This document shows, in pieces, positions 43,297-51,472 of a stretch of 64,000 nt of DNA; position 1 is the stretch's first letter; every line of letters starts with the position of its first letter. The stretch spans positions 109,000 to 172,999 of the forward strand of contig JAJTWY010000006.1 of NCBI GenBank assembly GCA_021463165.1. Direction: 5' to 3'. A model generated the notes under the pieces. The model was given only the letters and a program-made list of their open reading frames with translations, had not been told where the DNA came from and did not search any database. The stretch comes from Pyrinomonadaceae bacterium. GTDB taxonomy: Bacteria; Acidobacteriota; Blastocatellia; Pyrinomonadales; Pyrinomonadaceae. Made by a program: the position numbers and the translations under genes.

Positions 43297-43323
43297 GGCG
43301 AAGCGATTCCTTGCCGCTTCGCC
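43297..43323 (-). terminator. Hairpin after pckG
   Basis: A perfect 9-bp stem (GGCGAAGCG 43297-43305 with CGCTTCGCC 43315-43323) with a 9-nt loop lies 25 nt after the pckG stop on the minus strand. The following bases (CATTCATTTGAGG) are only weakly T-rich, so termination may be partial. Confidence 0.5.
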
Positions 43324-43348
43324 ACCTGGTCATCCGTCACGATCCGGT

Positions 43349-45232
43349 CTAACCGGCCGCTCTGATCGCCTCTTCCGGCTCCGGTCGCGGAGTGGCAAGT
43401 CCGAGTTCCGGCGAACGCCAAAGGTTCGAGACGAGCAGCTCGCGAATAAAGGTCATTTCTTTCGGGAGCCGGTCGTAGAGCTTGAAGAAAAGGTCGTCGT
43501 GCATTGCGATCTCCTTGAGCCACATATCGCGATCCAAATGCATCGCCTTGTCCCATTGCTCACGTGTAAAATCGAGGCCGCGCCAGTCCATGTCATCGTA
43601 ACTAGGCATCCACCCGAGCGGCGTCTCGACACCTTTTGAGACCCCTCGTGACCGTTCAACGATCCATTTGAGAACGCGCATGTTCTCGCCATAGCCCGGC
43701 CATACAAACTTCCCATTCTCATCCTTCAGGAACCAATTGACACTGAAAATTCGCGGTGGCTCCGGGATCTGGCGACCGAAATCGAGCCAATGAGCGAAGT
43801 AATCACCCATGTGATACCCCGCAAACGGCAGCATCGCGAACGGATCGCGACGAACTTCGCCTATATTGCCAAAAGCGGCAGCGGTCATTTCGCTGCCCAT
43901 CGTAGCTGCCTGATAAACACCAAACGCCCAGTTGAATGACTGCTGGACAAGCGGGACGACCGAATTCCGTCTGCCTCCGAAAATGAAGGCCGAAACTGGG
44001 ACACCTTTAGGATCGTTGAAGTTTTCATCGACAACCGGACACTGGGTGATCGGGGCCGTAAAACGAGCATTTGGGTGGGCTCCCTTGGTCTCAGAATTCG
44101 GTGTCCAATCATTTCCTTGCCAGTCTATCGCATGGGCCGGTGGGGCACCATCCAATCCCTCCCACCAGACGTCGCCATCGTCGGTCAAGGCCACATTAGT
44201 GAAAATGGTATTGGCCTTAATGGAATCCATTGCGTTCGGATTCGTCGAATAATTCGTACCCGGGGCCACGCCGAAAAAGCCATTTTCCGGATTGATAGCG
44301 CGGAGTCGGCCTGATTCGTCCGGTTTGATCCATGCAATGTCGTCGCCGACCGTTGTGATCTTCCAGCCTTCTTCCTGGAATGGTTTCGGCGGGATCAGCA
44401 TGGCGAAATTGGTCTTGCCGCATGCCGAAGGGAACGCCGCGCAGACGTAATCCTTCTTGCCATCGGGCGATTCGACGCCGACGATCAGCATGTGTTCCGC
44501 GAGCCAGCCTTGAGCACGGCCGAGCGTCGAGGCAATACGCAAGGCCAGGCACTTCTTTCCTAAAAGGGCATTTCCACCATAGCCAGAGCCATAGGAAACA
44601 ATCGAATTCTCCTCGGGGAAATGCACGATGTATTTATCTTTCGGATCCGGCGAACACGGCCACGCAACGTCGGCCTGGCCTTCCGCGAGCGGCATTCCGA
44701 CCGAATGCAGACATCGGGTGAAATCACCGTTGCCGAGGGCATTGAGTGCCTGATCGCCCATGCGGGTCATGATCCGCATATTGACCGCAGCATAGGCCGA
44801 ATCGGTGAGTTGAACGCCGAACTGCGAGATGGGCGAACCGATCGGCCCCATGCAGAAGGGCACGACGTACATCGTGCGGCCCTTCATAGCTCCGTTGAAT
44901 TTTTTCTTCAAGATGGCCTTCATCTCAAGCGGTGCCATCCAGTTGTTGGTCGGCCCGGCATCGCCCTTGGCAAACGAGCAGATATAGGTGCGGTCCTCGA
45001 CACGGGCCACGTCCGACGGGTGCGAGCGGGCGAGGAACGAATTCGGCCGCTTCTCGGGATTCAATTTGATAAAGGTTCCGGAATCAACCATTTCCTGGCA
45101 CATCCGGTCGTATTCGCCTTGCGAACCGTCGCACCAGTGCACGGCGTCCGGCTTGCAAAGATCGACCGCGTCGGTTACCCAGCGGATCAATTCCTCGTTG
45201 GTTACATTTGATGGAATATTGAGTTGGATCAT
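43349..45232 (-). CDS. pckG: GTP-dependent phosphoenolpyruvate carboxykinase
   Basis: 627 residues with GGAG 8 nt before the ATG. The hyper-reactive cysteine and P-loop are in [13 protein letters not shown] (about 266-278), with substrate loops [31 protein letters not shown] and the GTP-site region around [17 protein letters not shown]. Length and motifs match GTP-type PEPCK, not the ATP type. It converts oxaloacetate to phosphoenolpyruvate, the entry step of gluconeogenesis from organic or amino acids. The upstream region has the same four-box operator array as threonine dehydratase. A long leader (over 200 nt from the array) separates array and start. Confidence 0.97.
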   Translation of the reverse strand: MIQLNIPSNVTNEELIRWVTDAVDLCKPDAVHWCDGSQGEYDRMCQEMVDSGTFIKLNPEKRPNSFLARSHPSDVARVEDRTYICSFAKGDAGPTNNWMAPLEMKAILKKKFNGAMKGRTMYVVPFCMGPIGSPISQFGVQLTDSAYAAVNMRIMTRMGDQALNALGNGDFTRCLHSVGMPLAEGQADVAWPCSPDPKDKYIVHFPEENSIVSYGSGYGGNALLGKKCLALRIASTLGRAQGWLAEHMLIVGVESPDGKKDYVCAAFPSACGKTNFAMLIPPKPFQEEGWKITTVGDDIAWIKPDESGRLRAINPENGFFGVAPGTNYSTNPNAMDSIKANTIFTNVALTDDGDVWWEGLDGAPPAHAIDWQGNDWTPNSETKGAHPNARFTAPITQCPVVDENFNDPKGVPVSAFIFGGRRNSVVPLVQQSFNWAFGVYQAATMGSEMTAAAFGNIGEVRRDPFAMLPFAGYHMGDYFAHWLDFGRQIPEPPRIFSVNWFLKDENGKFVWPGYGENMRVLKWIVERSRGVSKGVETPLGWMPSYDDMDWRGLDFTREQWDKAMHLDRDMWLKEIAMHDDLFFKLYDRLPKEMTFIRELLVSNLWRSPELGLATPRPEPEEAIRAAG

Positions 45233-45439
45233 AAAATTCTCCAGTCCTAGAAAGTCGATAAAGCTTGGTTCAAAAGTACAAAAACGAGCAATAAGGCCCG
45301 TTTTTCGATGTTATTTGAATACCTTATCACGACCCTCGCATATTTGTTAACATCCCATTGGCGGTTTCGCGGCCCTGCCCCAAGAATCGGGGCCGGGACT
45401 ACCAGTTCAACCCCGGGATCCAATATCGCGACACCCCCG

Positions 45440-45482
45440 TGTCCCAACTGTCCCACTGCTGTCCCACCCATCTGCTGGGACA
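45440..45482 (-). promoter_or_regulatory. Four-box TGTCCCA/TGGGACA operator array upstream of pckG
   Basis: Read toward pckG: inverted box (45482-45476), 9 nt, TGGGACA (45466-45460), 4 nt, TGGGACA (45455-45449), 2 nt, TGGGACA (45446-45440). This is the same order and spacing as the array upstream of threonine dehydratase. The nearest box is 207 nt from the start codon. Confidence 0.8.
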
Positions 45483-45529
45483 AGCAACTATCTGTTTTTG
45501 CAACACTTACGATCATTTTCTAGGGCAAA

Positions 45530-45560
45530 GATGCGAATTTTCAAAAAAACTTTTCGCATC
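45530..45560 (-). repeat. Inverted repeat GATGCGAA...TTCGCATC
   Basis: Perfect 8-bp arms (45530-45537, 45553-45560) around an A/T-rich centre. Read toward pckG it includes GTTTTTTTGAAAATTCGC, which resembles the block at 37317-37341 upstream of threonine dehydratase. Confidence 0.55.
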
Positions 45561-45658
45561 GGGCGACAAGCCCCACGAAATGCAGTTAAAGTCTGCATCC
45601 ATTGCACTTACGGCCCTCCTTGGTACCGCTCATAGCCGTCGCTGGGCACGATTTTTGT

Positions 45659-45683
45659 TCTTACAGAATGACAATGTAAGACA
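45659..45683. promoter_or_regulatory. TCTTACA-N9-TGTAAGA inverted repeat
   Basis: TCTTACA (45659-45665) and TGTAAGA (45675-45681) with a 9-nt gap; the right arm extends to TGTAAGACA, the 9-mer found at 37478. It lies about 430 nt upstream of pckG and may be a remote operator or belong to an unrecognised unit. Confidence 0.5.
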
Positions 45684-46090
45684 CAGTATTACACCCTCGA
45701 GATCCGCTAAGGAAACCCAGCAAACTTTAAAATATTCCGCGAAGATCTCACTATTCGCACAGTTTGTCCGTGTCAACAATAGCACAAAGCCTCCCTTGAT
45801 GCAACAGTTGTTGCTCGCGAGAATTGCCATCAGATCAGCATCGTCGTCATCCTCAAAACGTCGCCGCCGGCGAACCCCGATCGACCCCGACACCAAAACC
45901 ATCGGCCAGCTCCGATCGACATCTGCTCAACCCGCGCATCCCCGATCAAGGGCGGGATCAACATATAAGTACAACTATCACCACGTCCAAGCCGCACCAT
46001 TCTTCACCAATATCGACATAGACAACATCCGACGCGGGTCCCGAGGATCGATGTTGATGTATACTGGCAACAAAGTGGAAACGGTTTTGG

Positions 46091-46099
46091 TGATATACT
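46091..46099 (+). promoter_or_regulatory. Candidate extended -10 promoter of the toxin-antitoxin pair
   Basis: TGA-TATACT (46091-46099) is an extended -10 element, 17 nt before the antitoxin ATG. No good -35 is seen. GAGG precedes the ATG by about 8 nt. Confidence 0.35.
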
Positions 46100-46116
46100 C
46101 AGCGAAGAGGTAATTT

Positions 46117-46356
46117 ATGCTTACTCAGATCGAAGCCGAAGTTGAGGTCAATGGCAAGGTCGTCCTGCTCGAACCCGTTCGCTTGGAGAAAAAAAGTCGG
46201 GCGATCGTGACAATCATTGATTTTGATGAGGCCGATGAGCGGCGAGAATGGTTGGGATATTCGGCGGCGAATCTCGACCGCGCATACAGTGATGACGAAC
46301 CTGATTACACATTGACCGCTCTGAAAGAGATCAATCCCGATTATGAAAGAAGGTGA
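46117..46356 (+). CDS. Probable antitoxin of a MazF-like system
   Basis: 79 residues. The N-terminal half forms a beta-rich segment (IEAEVEVNGKVVLLEPVRLEKKSRAIVTIID) like the swapped-hairpin dimer domain of small antitoxins. The C-terminal half (SAANLDRAYSDDEPDYTL) is acidic and resembles the disordered toxin-binding tail of MazE-like or DUF2281-like antitoxins. It would bind and neutralise the toxin encoded 14 nt overlapped downstream and repress the pair. It is small, coupled and placed after a long non-coding stretch, all typical of such modules. Confidence 0.7.
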   Translation: MLTQIEAEVEVNGKVVLLEPVRLEKKSRAIVTIIDFDEADERREWLGYSAANLDRAYSDDEPDYTLTALKEINPDYERR

Positions 46357-46687
46357 CGTATTACTCGTCGACCTTCCCCAAGCCGACGGGAAGTGGAAAA
46401 CACGACCGACAGTTTACCTGCGTTCCATGCCGCCGTTTGATGATCTGCTCGTTTGCGGCGTCAGCACGCAATTGAGGCATAAGGTCGATGACTTTGACGA
46501 AACCGTTGCATCAACCGATACAGACTTCGGTGAAAGCGGCCTTACACATACCTCGATAATCAGGCTTGGCTTTTTAGCTATAGTTAGTATTAGAGACGTC
46601 AGAGGAACGATCGGTTCTATATCCGCAGAACGTCATACCCTCCTGCTTTCTCGTCTCAGCAAACATCTGAAACCCAAAATAGGTTGA
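46343..46687 (+). CDS. MazF/PemK-like endoribonuclease toxin
   Basis: 114 residues. The opening MKEGDVLLVDLPQADGKWKTRPTVYLRS matches the first strands of the PemK/MazF fold (GDV--vDl--..G-E-RP-VvL), with the arginine of the KTRP motif in place. The later part (TSIIRLGFLAIVSIRDVRGTIGSIS) fits the second half of the fold. MazF toxins cut mRNA at short sequence motifs. The start overlaps the antitoxin gene by 14 nt. The target cannot be predicted. Confidence 0.75.
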   Translation: MKEGDVLLVDLPQADGKWKTRPTVYLRSMPPFDDLLVCGVSTQLRHKVDDFDETVASTDTDFGESGLTHTSIIRLGFLAIVSIRDVRGTIGSISAERHTLLLSRLSKHLKPKIG

Positions 46688-46826
46688 GTTTTGGATCACG
46701 AGGCGGATCGAACAGTGTGTATCGACGAGACTAGACATCAGCTATGATCGGCGTAAATATCTTCGCGAGAATTTGGTAGGAGTATCGCGACCACGGCCAT
46801 TCGCCGAATCTGACATTGTCGCTTTT

Positions 46827-48806
46827 TCAGTCCTCGCTCAACACGATCACAAAATCCTTCTCCCCGAACACGACCTTTTCAGATTTGTCGGGGTTCAGGT
46901 GGACGCCGTAGAGGTTGGCGGTGTCGCGGGTTTCGGAGTTTAGGCGATAACCAATTGCGGTCTCGTTTAGTTCGGCCGCAGAGGCCACAACTGTGTAGAA
47001 ATCAACGGCGATCCCGGGTTTCACGTATCTGGGGGCGGGTTTCAGGTAGATCTCGGAGCCTTCGGACTCGAAGAGGGTGTCGTAAACCTTTTTCAGTTCG
47101 CGGTTTTCGCTTAGTTGGCTCAGCATGAGGGAGATGAGGTTGTCGGAGACGACGAAATCGTCGGCGCGGGCCACGACACCGAGCTGGCGGTTTCTCATGT
47201 CGAGCATTTCAGTGACGATGCTGTACTGGACGCCTTCCTGTTCGCTGATCGAGCGGAGGTGGAGCAAGGTGATGAGGGTTTTGGCATCAGATTCCTGAAT
47301 GTCGATCGACCGGTTGCTGAGGACGATGATGTGATCGAAGCTGCGTGTGTTGATATCGAGCAGCGTTTTTTTCTCGGCTGTGTCGCCCTCGACAAAGGCG
47401 ATAAGCTGATTTTGGAGCTCGCCCTGGAGTTTGGCCACGGCGCTGTCAACTTCGGGATCCTGGGCGACGACGAGGACCTTTGATCCCTTGGCAACGTAGT
47501 TGTCGAGTTCGGCGATGATCCGGGGGGCGATCTCGTTCCAACCGAGGATCAGCGTGGATTCTTCCTGCAATCCGCCGTCTTCGTCGTGGTTGAACGCCGT
47601 TTGGTCAACAGTTTTTTCCCCTTTTCCATTAGTTAGAACCGTATCGTCGTCCTCCGAGATCGCGATGATCTGGTCGTCTTCGTTTAAGACGCGGTCCATG
47701 GTTGGGTTTAGGAGGACTTGGGTGTCCCCGGTTGAGTCTGGCGCGTGGTGCACACCCTCCCTTCCGGTCGGGTTTCCGCCTTCTTCGGTGACATCCTCAC
47801 GGCAAAAGATGCCGATCACGGATGAATCTTCGTAGGCAAAAAGGGCGTCGCGATAGGTTCTGCCGACCAGGCTATCCGGCAGGTCGGCAAAGTATATCTC
47901 GTCGCCTTCAAATTCGAGCAGGTCCGAGTAAACGACGCTGAGTCCGGATTGGCGGCACGTTTGGGCGATCACACGCGAGATGAGGTCGTCGGTCTGCACA
48001 TAGACGGCTTCACCGTTGCCCACCAATTCAGCGGCGTCGAGGTTTCGCTCGTTCTTTATCTCAGCAACGATGTGGTACCTGTCGTCTTTGCGGTTACGGC
48101 CGTTGGTGATGCCAAGAACGGTCTTGATGACGTAGGTGTCCTGGTTTTCGACCTCGGGCGAGAGCACGATGATCGAGCGGGCTTCGTTGATGTTGACCAT
48201 GTCGGCGGCCGAACTTTCGAGCGTCGAGCCGCTGCGGACAACGATCTTAGTGTTTTTTGTGTCGGGAACGCGGCTCTTTATCTCGTCTTCGGCTTCGACT
48301 TTGTCCTTGTCGGAGAGGATGACGATGCACGGGCGCTTCTGGTTGGAATTCGCCTCGACGATCTCTTTGATGATCGTGAAGATCTTCTCCGACCAGCCGA
48401 GGATGAGCGTGTGATCGCCATCGAGAACACGTGATCGGCCGCGCTTTAGCTCCTCGATCTTTTGGTCGATGCCGGACGCTATCGAACCGATCAGGATCGA
48501 GATCAGGAAAATACCGATCATCGTCGCGATGAACCTGACGATGCGGAAGTCCCACCCTTCGTCGCCACCCATCGTGCCCGGGTCGAGTGTCGCCATCAGG
48601 CTCGCCCACACGCCCTCGATAAATGTCATCGGCTCGCCGCCGCCATCCTTGGAACCCGTGATCCCAAGCAGAACGATCAACCCGCCGAGCACGACGACCG
48701 ACACGATCGAGACCAGCGCCAGCCATCGAATTACCGCGATGGGCCCGCCCGACATCGTGTTCTCAAAATGGTAGCGGAACTTCTCGCGAAGGGTGTATTT
48801 CGGCAT
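46827..48806 (-). CDS. CASTOR/POLLUX-type ion channel with two RCK/TrkA-N-like domains
   Basis: 659 residues. Two N-terminal membrane helices (about 28-52 and 92-115) flank a pore-like segment (MTFIEGVWASLMATLDPGTMGGDEGW). The large cytoplasmic part has two NAD-binding-like RCK halves: TLILGWSEKIFTIIKEIVEAN (about 132-152) and TLILGWNEIAPRIIAELDNYV (about 416-436). This matches the bacterial homologs of plant CASTOR/POLLUX channels, which gate cation flow with Ca2+ or nucleotide binding. Length is normal for the family. It stands alone, with the toxin-antitoxin pair convergent to it. Confidence 0.85.
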   Translation of the reverse strand: MPKYTLREKFRYHFENTMSGGPIAVIRWLALVSIVSVVVLGGLIVLLGITGSKDGGGEPMTFIEGVWASLMATLDPGTMGGDEGWDFRIVRFIATMIGIFLISILIGSIASGIDQKIEELKRGRSRVLDGDHTLILGWSEKIFTIIKEIVEANSNQKRPCIVILSDKDKVEAEDEIKSRVPDTKNTKIVVRSGSTLESSAADMVNINEARSIIVLSPEVENQDTYVIKTVLGITNGRNRKDDRYHIVAEIKNERNLDAAELVGNGEAVYVQTDDLISRVIAQTCRQSGLSVVYSDLLEFEGDEIYFADLPDSLVGRTYRDALFAYEDSSVIGIFCREDVTEEGGNPTGREGVHHAPDSTGDTQVLLNPTMDRVLNEDDQIIAISEDDDTVLTNGKGEKTVDQTAFNHDEDGGLQEESTLILGWNEIAPRIIAELDNYVAKGSKVLVVAQDPEVDSAVAKLQGELQNQLIAFVEGDTAEKKTLLDINTRSFDHIIVLSNRSIDIQESDAKTLITLLHLRSISEQEGVQYSIVTEMLDMRNRQLGVVARADDFVVSDNLISLMLSQLSENRELKKVYDTLFESEGSEIYLKPAPRYVKPGIAVDFYTVVASAAELNETAIGYRLNSETRDTANLYGVHLNPDKSEKVVFGEKDFVIVLSED

Positions 48807-48850
48807 AACAGGTCGAGATAAGAAAGTTTAGCTAAGGAGGCGATATTTCT

Positions 48851-49732
48851 TCAACCGGAAGCGACGGACCGGGCGGATCGTGTTTGGTGTTGAACCACTG
48901 TATGGACAACTACCGTGGCGATGATAATGACCCCGCCGAGGACGGCCCAGTTCGACGGCCGTTCGCCTACGAAGATGAAGACCCAAACCGGGTTCAGCAG
49001 CGGCTCGATGAATCCGATGATCGAGGCGTCGAGAGGGCGCGTGCCGCCACGGACACCTTTGATAAAGAGTATGTATGAGATACCGATCTGAAAGACCCCA
49101 AGAAAGGCAACGGCAGCGTAGTCCTTCCAGGTGGCTGTCGGGAAGGCGGCGATCCCGCTGGGCAGTGTCAGCAGAGCCAGCAGGAAGTTGCCGTAGATGA
49201 CGGTAACGGTGCCGCTCATCCCGAGGGCCTTCGGATGGCGAAGCAGCATGATGTAGAGGCCGAGGAAGATGCCGGAGCCGAGCGCCGCGATGTTGCCCTG
49301 GTAATCGCCGATCGAGAGGTCGCCGACGAAAAAGAGCGACATCCCGGCGAGACAGAAGATCACAGTGACCAGGTCGCGCCAGTGGAATTTTTCGCCGATA
49401 ACGAACGGGGCGAGAATCAGGATGTAGATCGGCGCCGTGTACTGAAGAAAGATAGCGTTCGCGGCGGTAGTGTGTTTTGTGGCCCAGACGAACAGGAACA
49501 GCAGGGTCGCATATATCGCTGAGCAGACAGCGCCGAATACGTTGATCCGCAGGCCATCTTTCCAGGTCAGGACCAGAACGGTAACAGCCGCGAGGAATGA
49601 TCGGAAAAACGTTACCTGATATGCGTCAAGGTTCGCGGCAAGCTTGATGAACATGCCGCCGGTGCTCCAAAGGAGTACGGCGATCAAGACAAGCATGACG
49701 GGCGAAATTGAAGGTTTCTTATCCACGGCCAA
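48851..49732 (-). CDS. EamA/DMT-superfamily transporter
   Basis: 293 residues from a TTG at 49732; a GTG two codons later is an alternative, and no clear Shine-Dalgarno is seen. Ten hydrophobic helices in two EamA repeats (about 12-140 and 150-280), with the typical NAIFLQYTAPIYILILAPFVIGEK and FIEPLLNPVWVFIFVGERPS ends of each repeat. It is an inner-membrane metabolite or amino-acid efflux carrier of unknown substrate. A short-word repeat of the TTTGCGTCTTCGCCGG type is immediately upstream of the start (49745-49775). Confidence 0.85.
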   Translation of the reverse strand: MAVDKKPSISPVMLVLIAVLLWSTGGMFIKLAANLDAYQVTFFRSFLAAVTVLVLTWKDGLRINVFGAVCSAIYATLLFLFVWATKHTTAANAIFLQYTAPIYILILAPFVIGEKFHWRDLVTVIFCLAGMSLFFVGDLSIGDYQGNIAALGSGIFLGLYIMLLRHPKALGMSGTVTVIYGNFLLALLTLPSGIAAFPTATWKDYAAVAFLGVFQIGISYILFIKGVRGGTRPLDASIIGFIEPLLNPVWVFIFVGERPSNWAVLGGVIIIATVVVHTVVQHQTRSARSVASG

Positions 49733-49744
49733 TCAGAATTTTCG

Positions 49745-49775
49745 GTGGAAACCGGCGAAGACGCAAAGGTCGAAG
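49745..49775 (-). repeat. Short-word intergenic repeat, copy 1
   Basis: Read on the minus strand: CTTTGCGTCTTCGCCGG followed by TTTCCACCG. It belongs to the same word family as the stretches at 55600-55668 and 58600-58655. Confidence 0.5.
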
Positions 49776-49782
49776 TTAAGAT

Positions 49783-51393
49783 TTATCGGCGGCCCTTCTT
49801 TAAGGTAAGTTTGAAGAATCGGTCAATGTTCTCGACCGTTGTGTCGAACCACGGGCGGAAGAGCCAAAACGGATGCGGCGTGTCAGGAACGACGACGATC
49901 TCCGAGTAGATGCCAAGCGAGAGCAGCTTGGAACTCATCTCCTCGCGTTGCTGAAACGGACGGTTTGAGCTGCTATTGAGGAACAACGTCGGTGCACTCC
50001 TCGCGTTGACGTGGGTGATCGGCGAGGCCTCGGCCCAGATACGCGGATTTTCGGCGTATGTGAATCCGGTCAGCGTTGTGTTGGTGTTCCACGGGCCGCG
50101 TATCTCCTTTTCGATATTCCCCGGGTCGATGAAGGTTGCCGTGCCGTCGATATTTACTACCGATTGAACGCGGCTCGAGTAAAGACCGTTGCCGCCGTCG
50201 CCCTCGAAATGCGGCATATCGTTCGTCACGCCGAGCAGCGTCACGAGATGGCCGCCGGACGAAGCTCCGACAGCGCCAATACGGCCGGGATCGACGCCGA
50301 GGCGTTTTGCATTTGCCCGCAACCAGCGGACCGAGGCTTTAAGGTCGTGGATCTGGGCGGGATATTTCTTCTCGTTCGACAGCCTGTGCTCGATCGTCGC
50401 CGCCAGATATCCGCGGCGGGCGAGGGCGATGGCGAGCGGGTTCTCCATTTTATGCGTACCCGTAATCCATGCACCGCCGTGAATGACCGCAACCGCCGGG
50501 AACGGGCCGCGGCCTTTCGGTTTGAACAGATCGAGCCGCATCTCGCGGTCGCCGTATTTTGCGTAGACGAGGCCCTCGCTGGCTTCGACATCGCCGGGAA
50601 CCTCGCCGCTCGGACGCGTTATGAAAGGATACTTCTGGATAATGCCACGCTCAGCTGCATCAACCGAAAAGATCGTGTAACCCGCTGGCAGCGACGGGTC
50701 GGTGGTTACGAGGCCGGCGTATGGGTCCGCAGGGTCGGCATTGTATTCAAACCAGTCAAGATCAGCGGGCGAACGGCTTTCGACGCCGGTGCCCGATGCG
50801 AACAATCCGACGTCGATGCCCTGCGGATCGGCCTCGCCATTTAAAGGTTTCGTTTCCACGCCGCCGACCTCCGTAAAGGTGCGGCCGTTGGTCGAATATG
50901 AGAAGCGATAGTATTTCGGGAAACCGCGGACGCGTAGAATGATCGTTCCAGGTGGTATAGCCTCTACGGCCACCACGGTTCGGACGCTGCCGATGACGCA
51001 CCGCAGGAAGAGCTCGCGGCTGACGGCGGCTTTTCGGATGCCGAATTCGAAGTGCTCGCGCTCCGACCTTCTAAGTGCGATGCCGCTCACTTCAGTTTCC
51101 TTTACAGGGTTGAAATCCACGCTGACCATCGCCGCAAAGTTGTTGCCCGCCAACTTTCGACCTACAAATACCGGGGCGACCTCGGTGTCGTCGAGCGTGA
51201 CAGTCGAGCCTTTTAGACGCAGGTAGCCCGCTCTATCCGTGACCGAGATCCGTGAGATGTCCGGCTGGCGAATGGTCCGCCATACCGGATCTAGGGTTCC
51301 GGCTGAAAAATCGTCGCGATGAATCTGAGCAGCCGCAGCACCGGTAAAAAGAAAAAGAAAAATCGGCAGGAGGAAAGCTCTTGCGACGGGCAT
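49783..51393 (-). CDS. Secreted alpha/beta-hydrolase (BD-FAE-like) with N-terminal beta-sandwich domain
   Basis: 536 residues from ATG 51393, giving a clean signal peptide (LLPIFLFLFTGAAAAQ); upstream frame runs into the terminator of the previous gene. An N-terminal LamG/DUF1349-like domain (about 25-215) is followed by a hydrolase domain with the oxyanion motif HGGAW (about 304-308), nucleophile GASSG (about 374-378) and the catalytic His near DTPHPFW (about 501). Family members deacylate polysaccharides such as feruloylated or acetylated xylan. It follows a TonB-dependent receptor on the same strand, which suggests a glycan-use pair. Confidence 0.82.
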   Translation of the reverse strand: MPVARAFLLPIFLFLFTGAAAAQIHRDDFSAGTLDPVWRTIRQPDISRISVTDRAGYLRLKGSTVTLDDTEVAPVFVGRKLAGNNFAAMVSVDFNPVKETEVSGIALRRSEREHFEFGIRKAAVSRELFLRCVIGSVRTVVAVEAIPPGTIILRVRGFPKYYRFSYSTNGRTFTEVGGVETKPLNGEADPQGIDVGLFASGTGVESRSPADLDWFEYNADPADPYAGLVTTDPSLPAGYTIFSVDAAERGIIQKYPFITRPSGEVPGDVEASEGLVYAKYGDREMRLDLFKPKGRGPFPAVAVIHGGAWITGTHKMENPLAIALARRGYLAATIEHRLSNEKKYPAQIHDLKASVRWLRANAKRLGVDPGRIGAVGASSGGHLVTLLGVTNDMPHFEGDGGNGLYSSRVQSVVNIDGTATFIDPGNIEKEIRGPWNTNTTLTGFTYAENPRIWAEASPITHVNARSAPTLFLNSSSNRPFQQREEMSSKLLSLGIYSEIVVVPDTPHPFWLFRPWFDTTVENIDRFFKLTLKKGRR

Positions 51394-51421
51394 GCGGATC
51401 AAGAAATGCACTTGTAGAAGG

Positions 51422-51462
51422 AAAAAAGCCGGGAGTTTCGTAATGACTACAAAACTCCCGGC
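51422..51462 (-). terminator. Intrinsic terminator after the TonB-dependent receptor gene
   Basis: On the minus strand an 11-bp perfect stem (GCCGGGAGTTT 51428-51438 with AAACTCCCGGC 51452-51462), loop 13 nt, then six T residues (complement of 51422-51427). It separates the receptor from the esterase gene 29 nt further on, so the esterase needs read-through or its own promoter. Confidence 0.92.
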
Positions 51463-51472
51463 CGACTGCTGG

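Larger units (their letters stand above)
45233..46116. other. Long non-coding region between pckG and the toxin-antitoxin pair
   Basis: 884 nt. Near pckG it contains an operator array (45440-45482) and an AT-rich inverted repeat (45530-45560). Further on there are TCTTACA-N9-TGTAAGA (45659-45681) and, at the right end, a promoter-like sequence for the antitoxin. A 251-codon plus-strand frame spans most of it but has a biased, repeat-like composition and crosses these sites. No gene is called. Confidence 0.6.

Noticed and set aside
45358..46113. A 251-codon plus-strand open frame between pckG and the toxin-antitoxin pair.
   Set aside because: It spans the operator array and inverted repeats, has runs of Ser/Arg from low-complexity DNA, no ribosome-binding site and no recognisable family.
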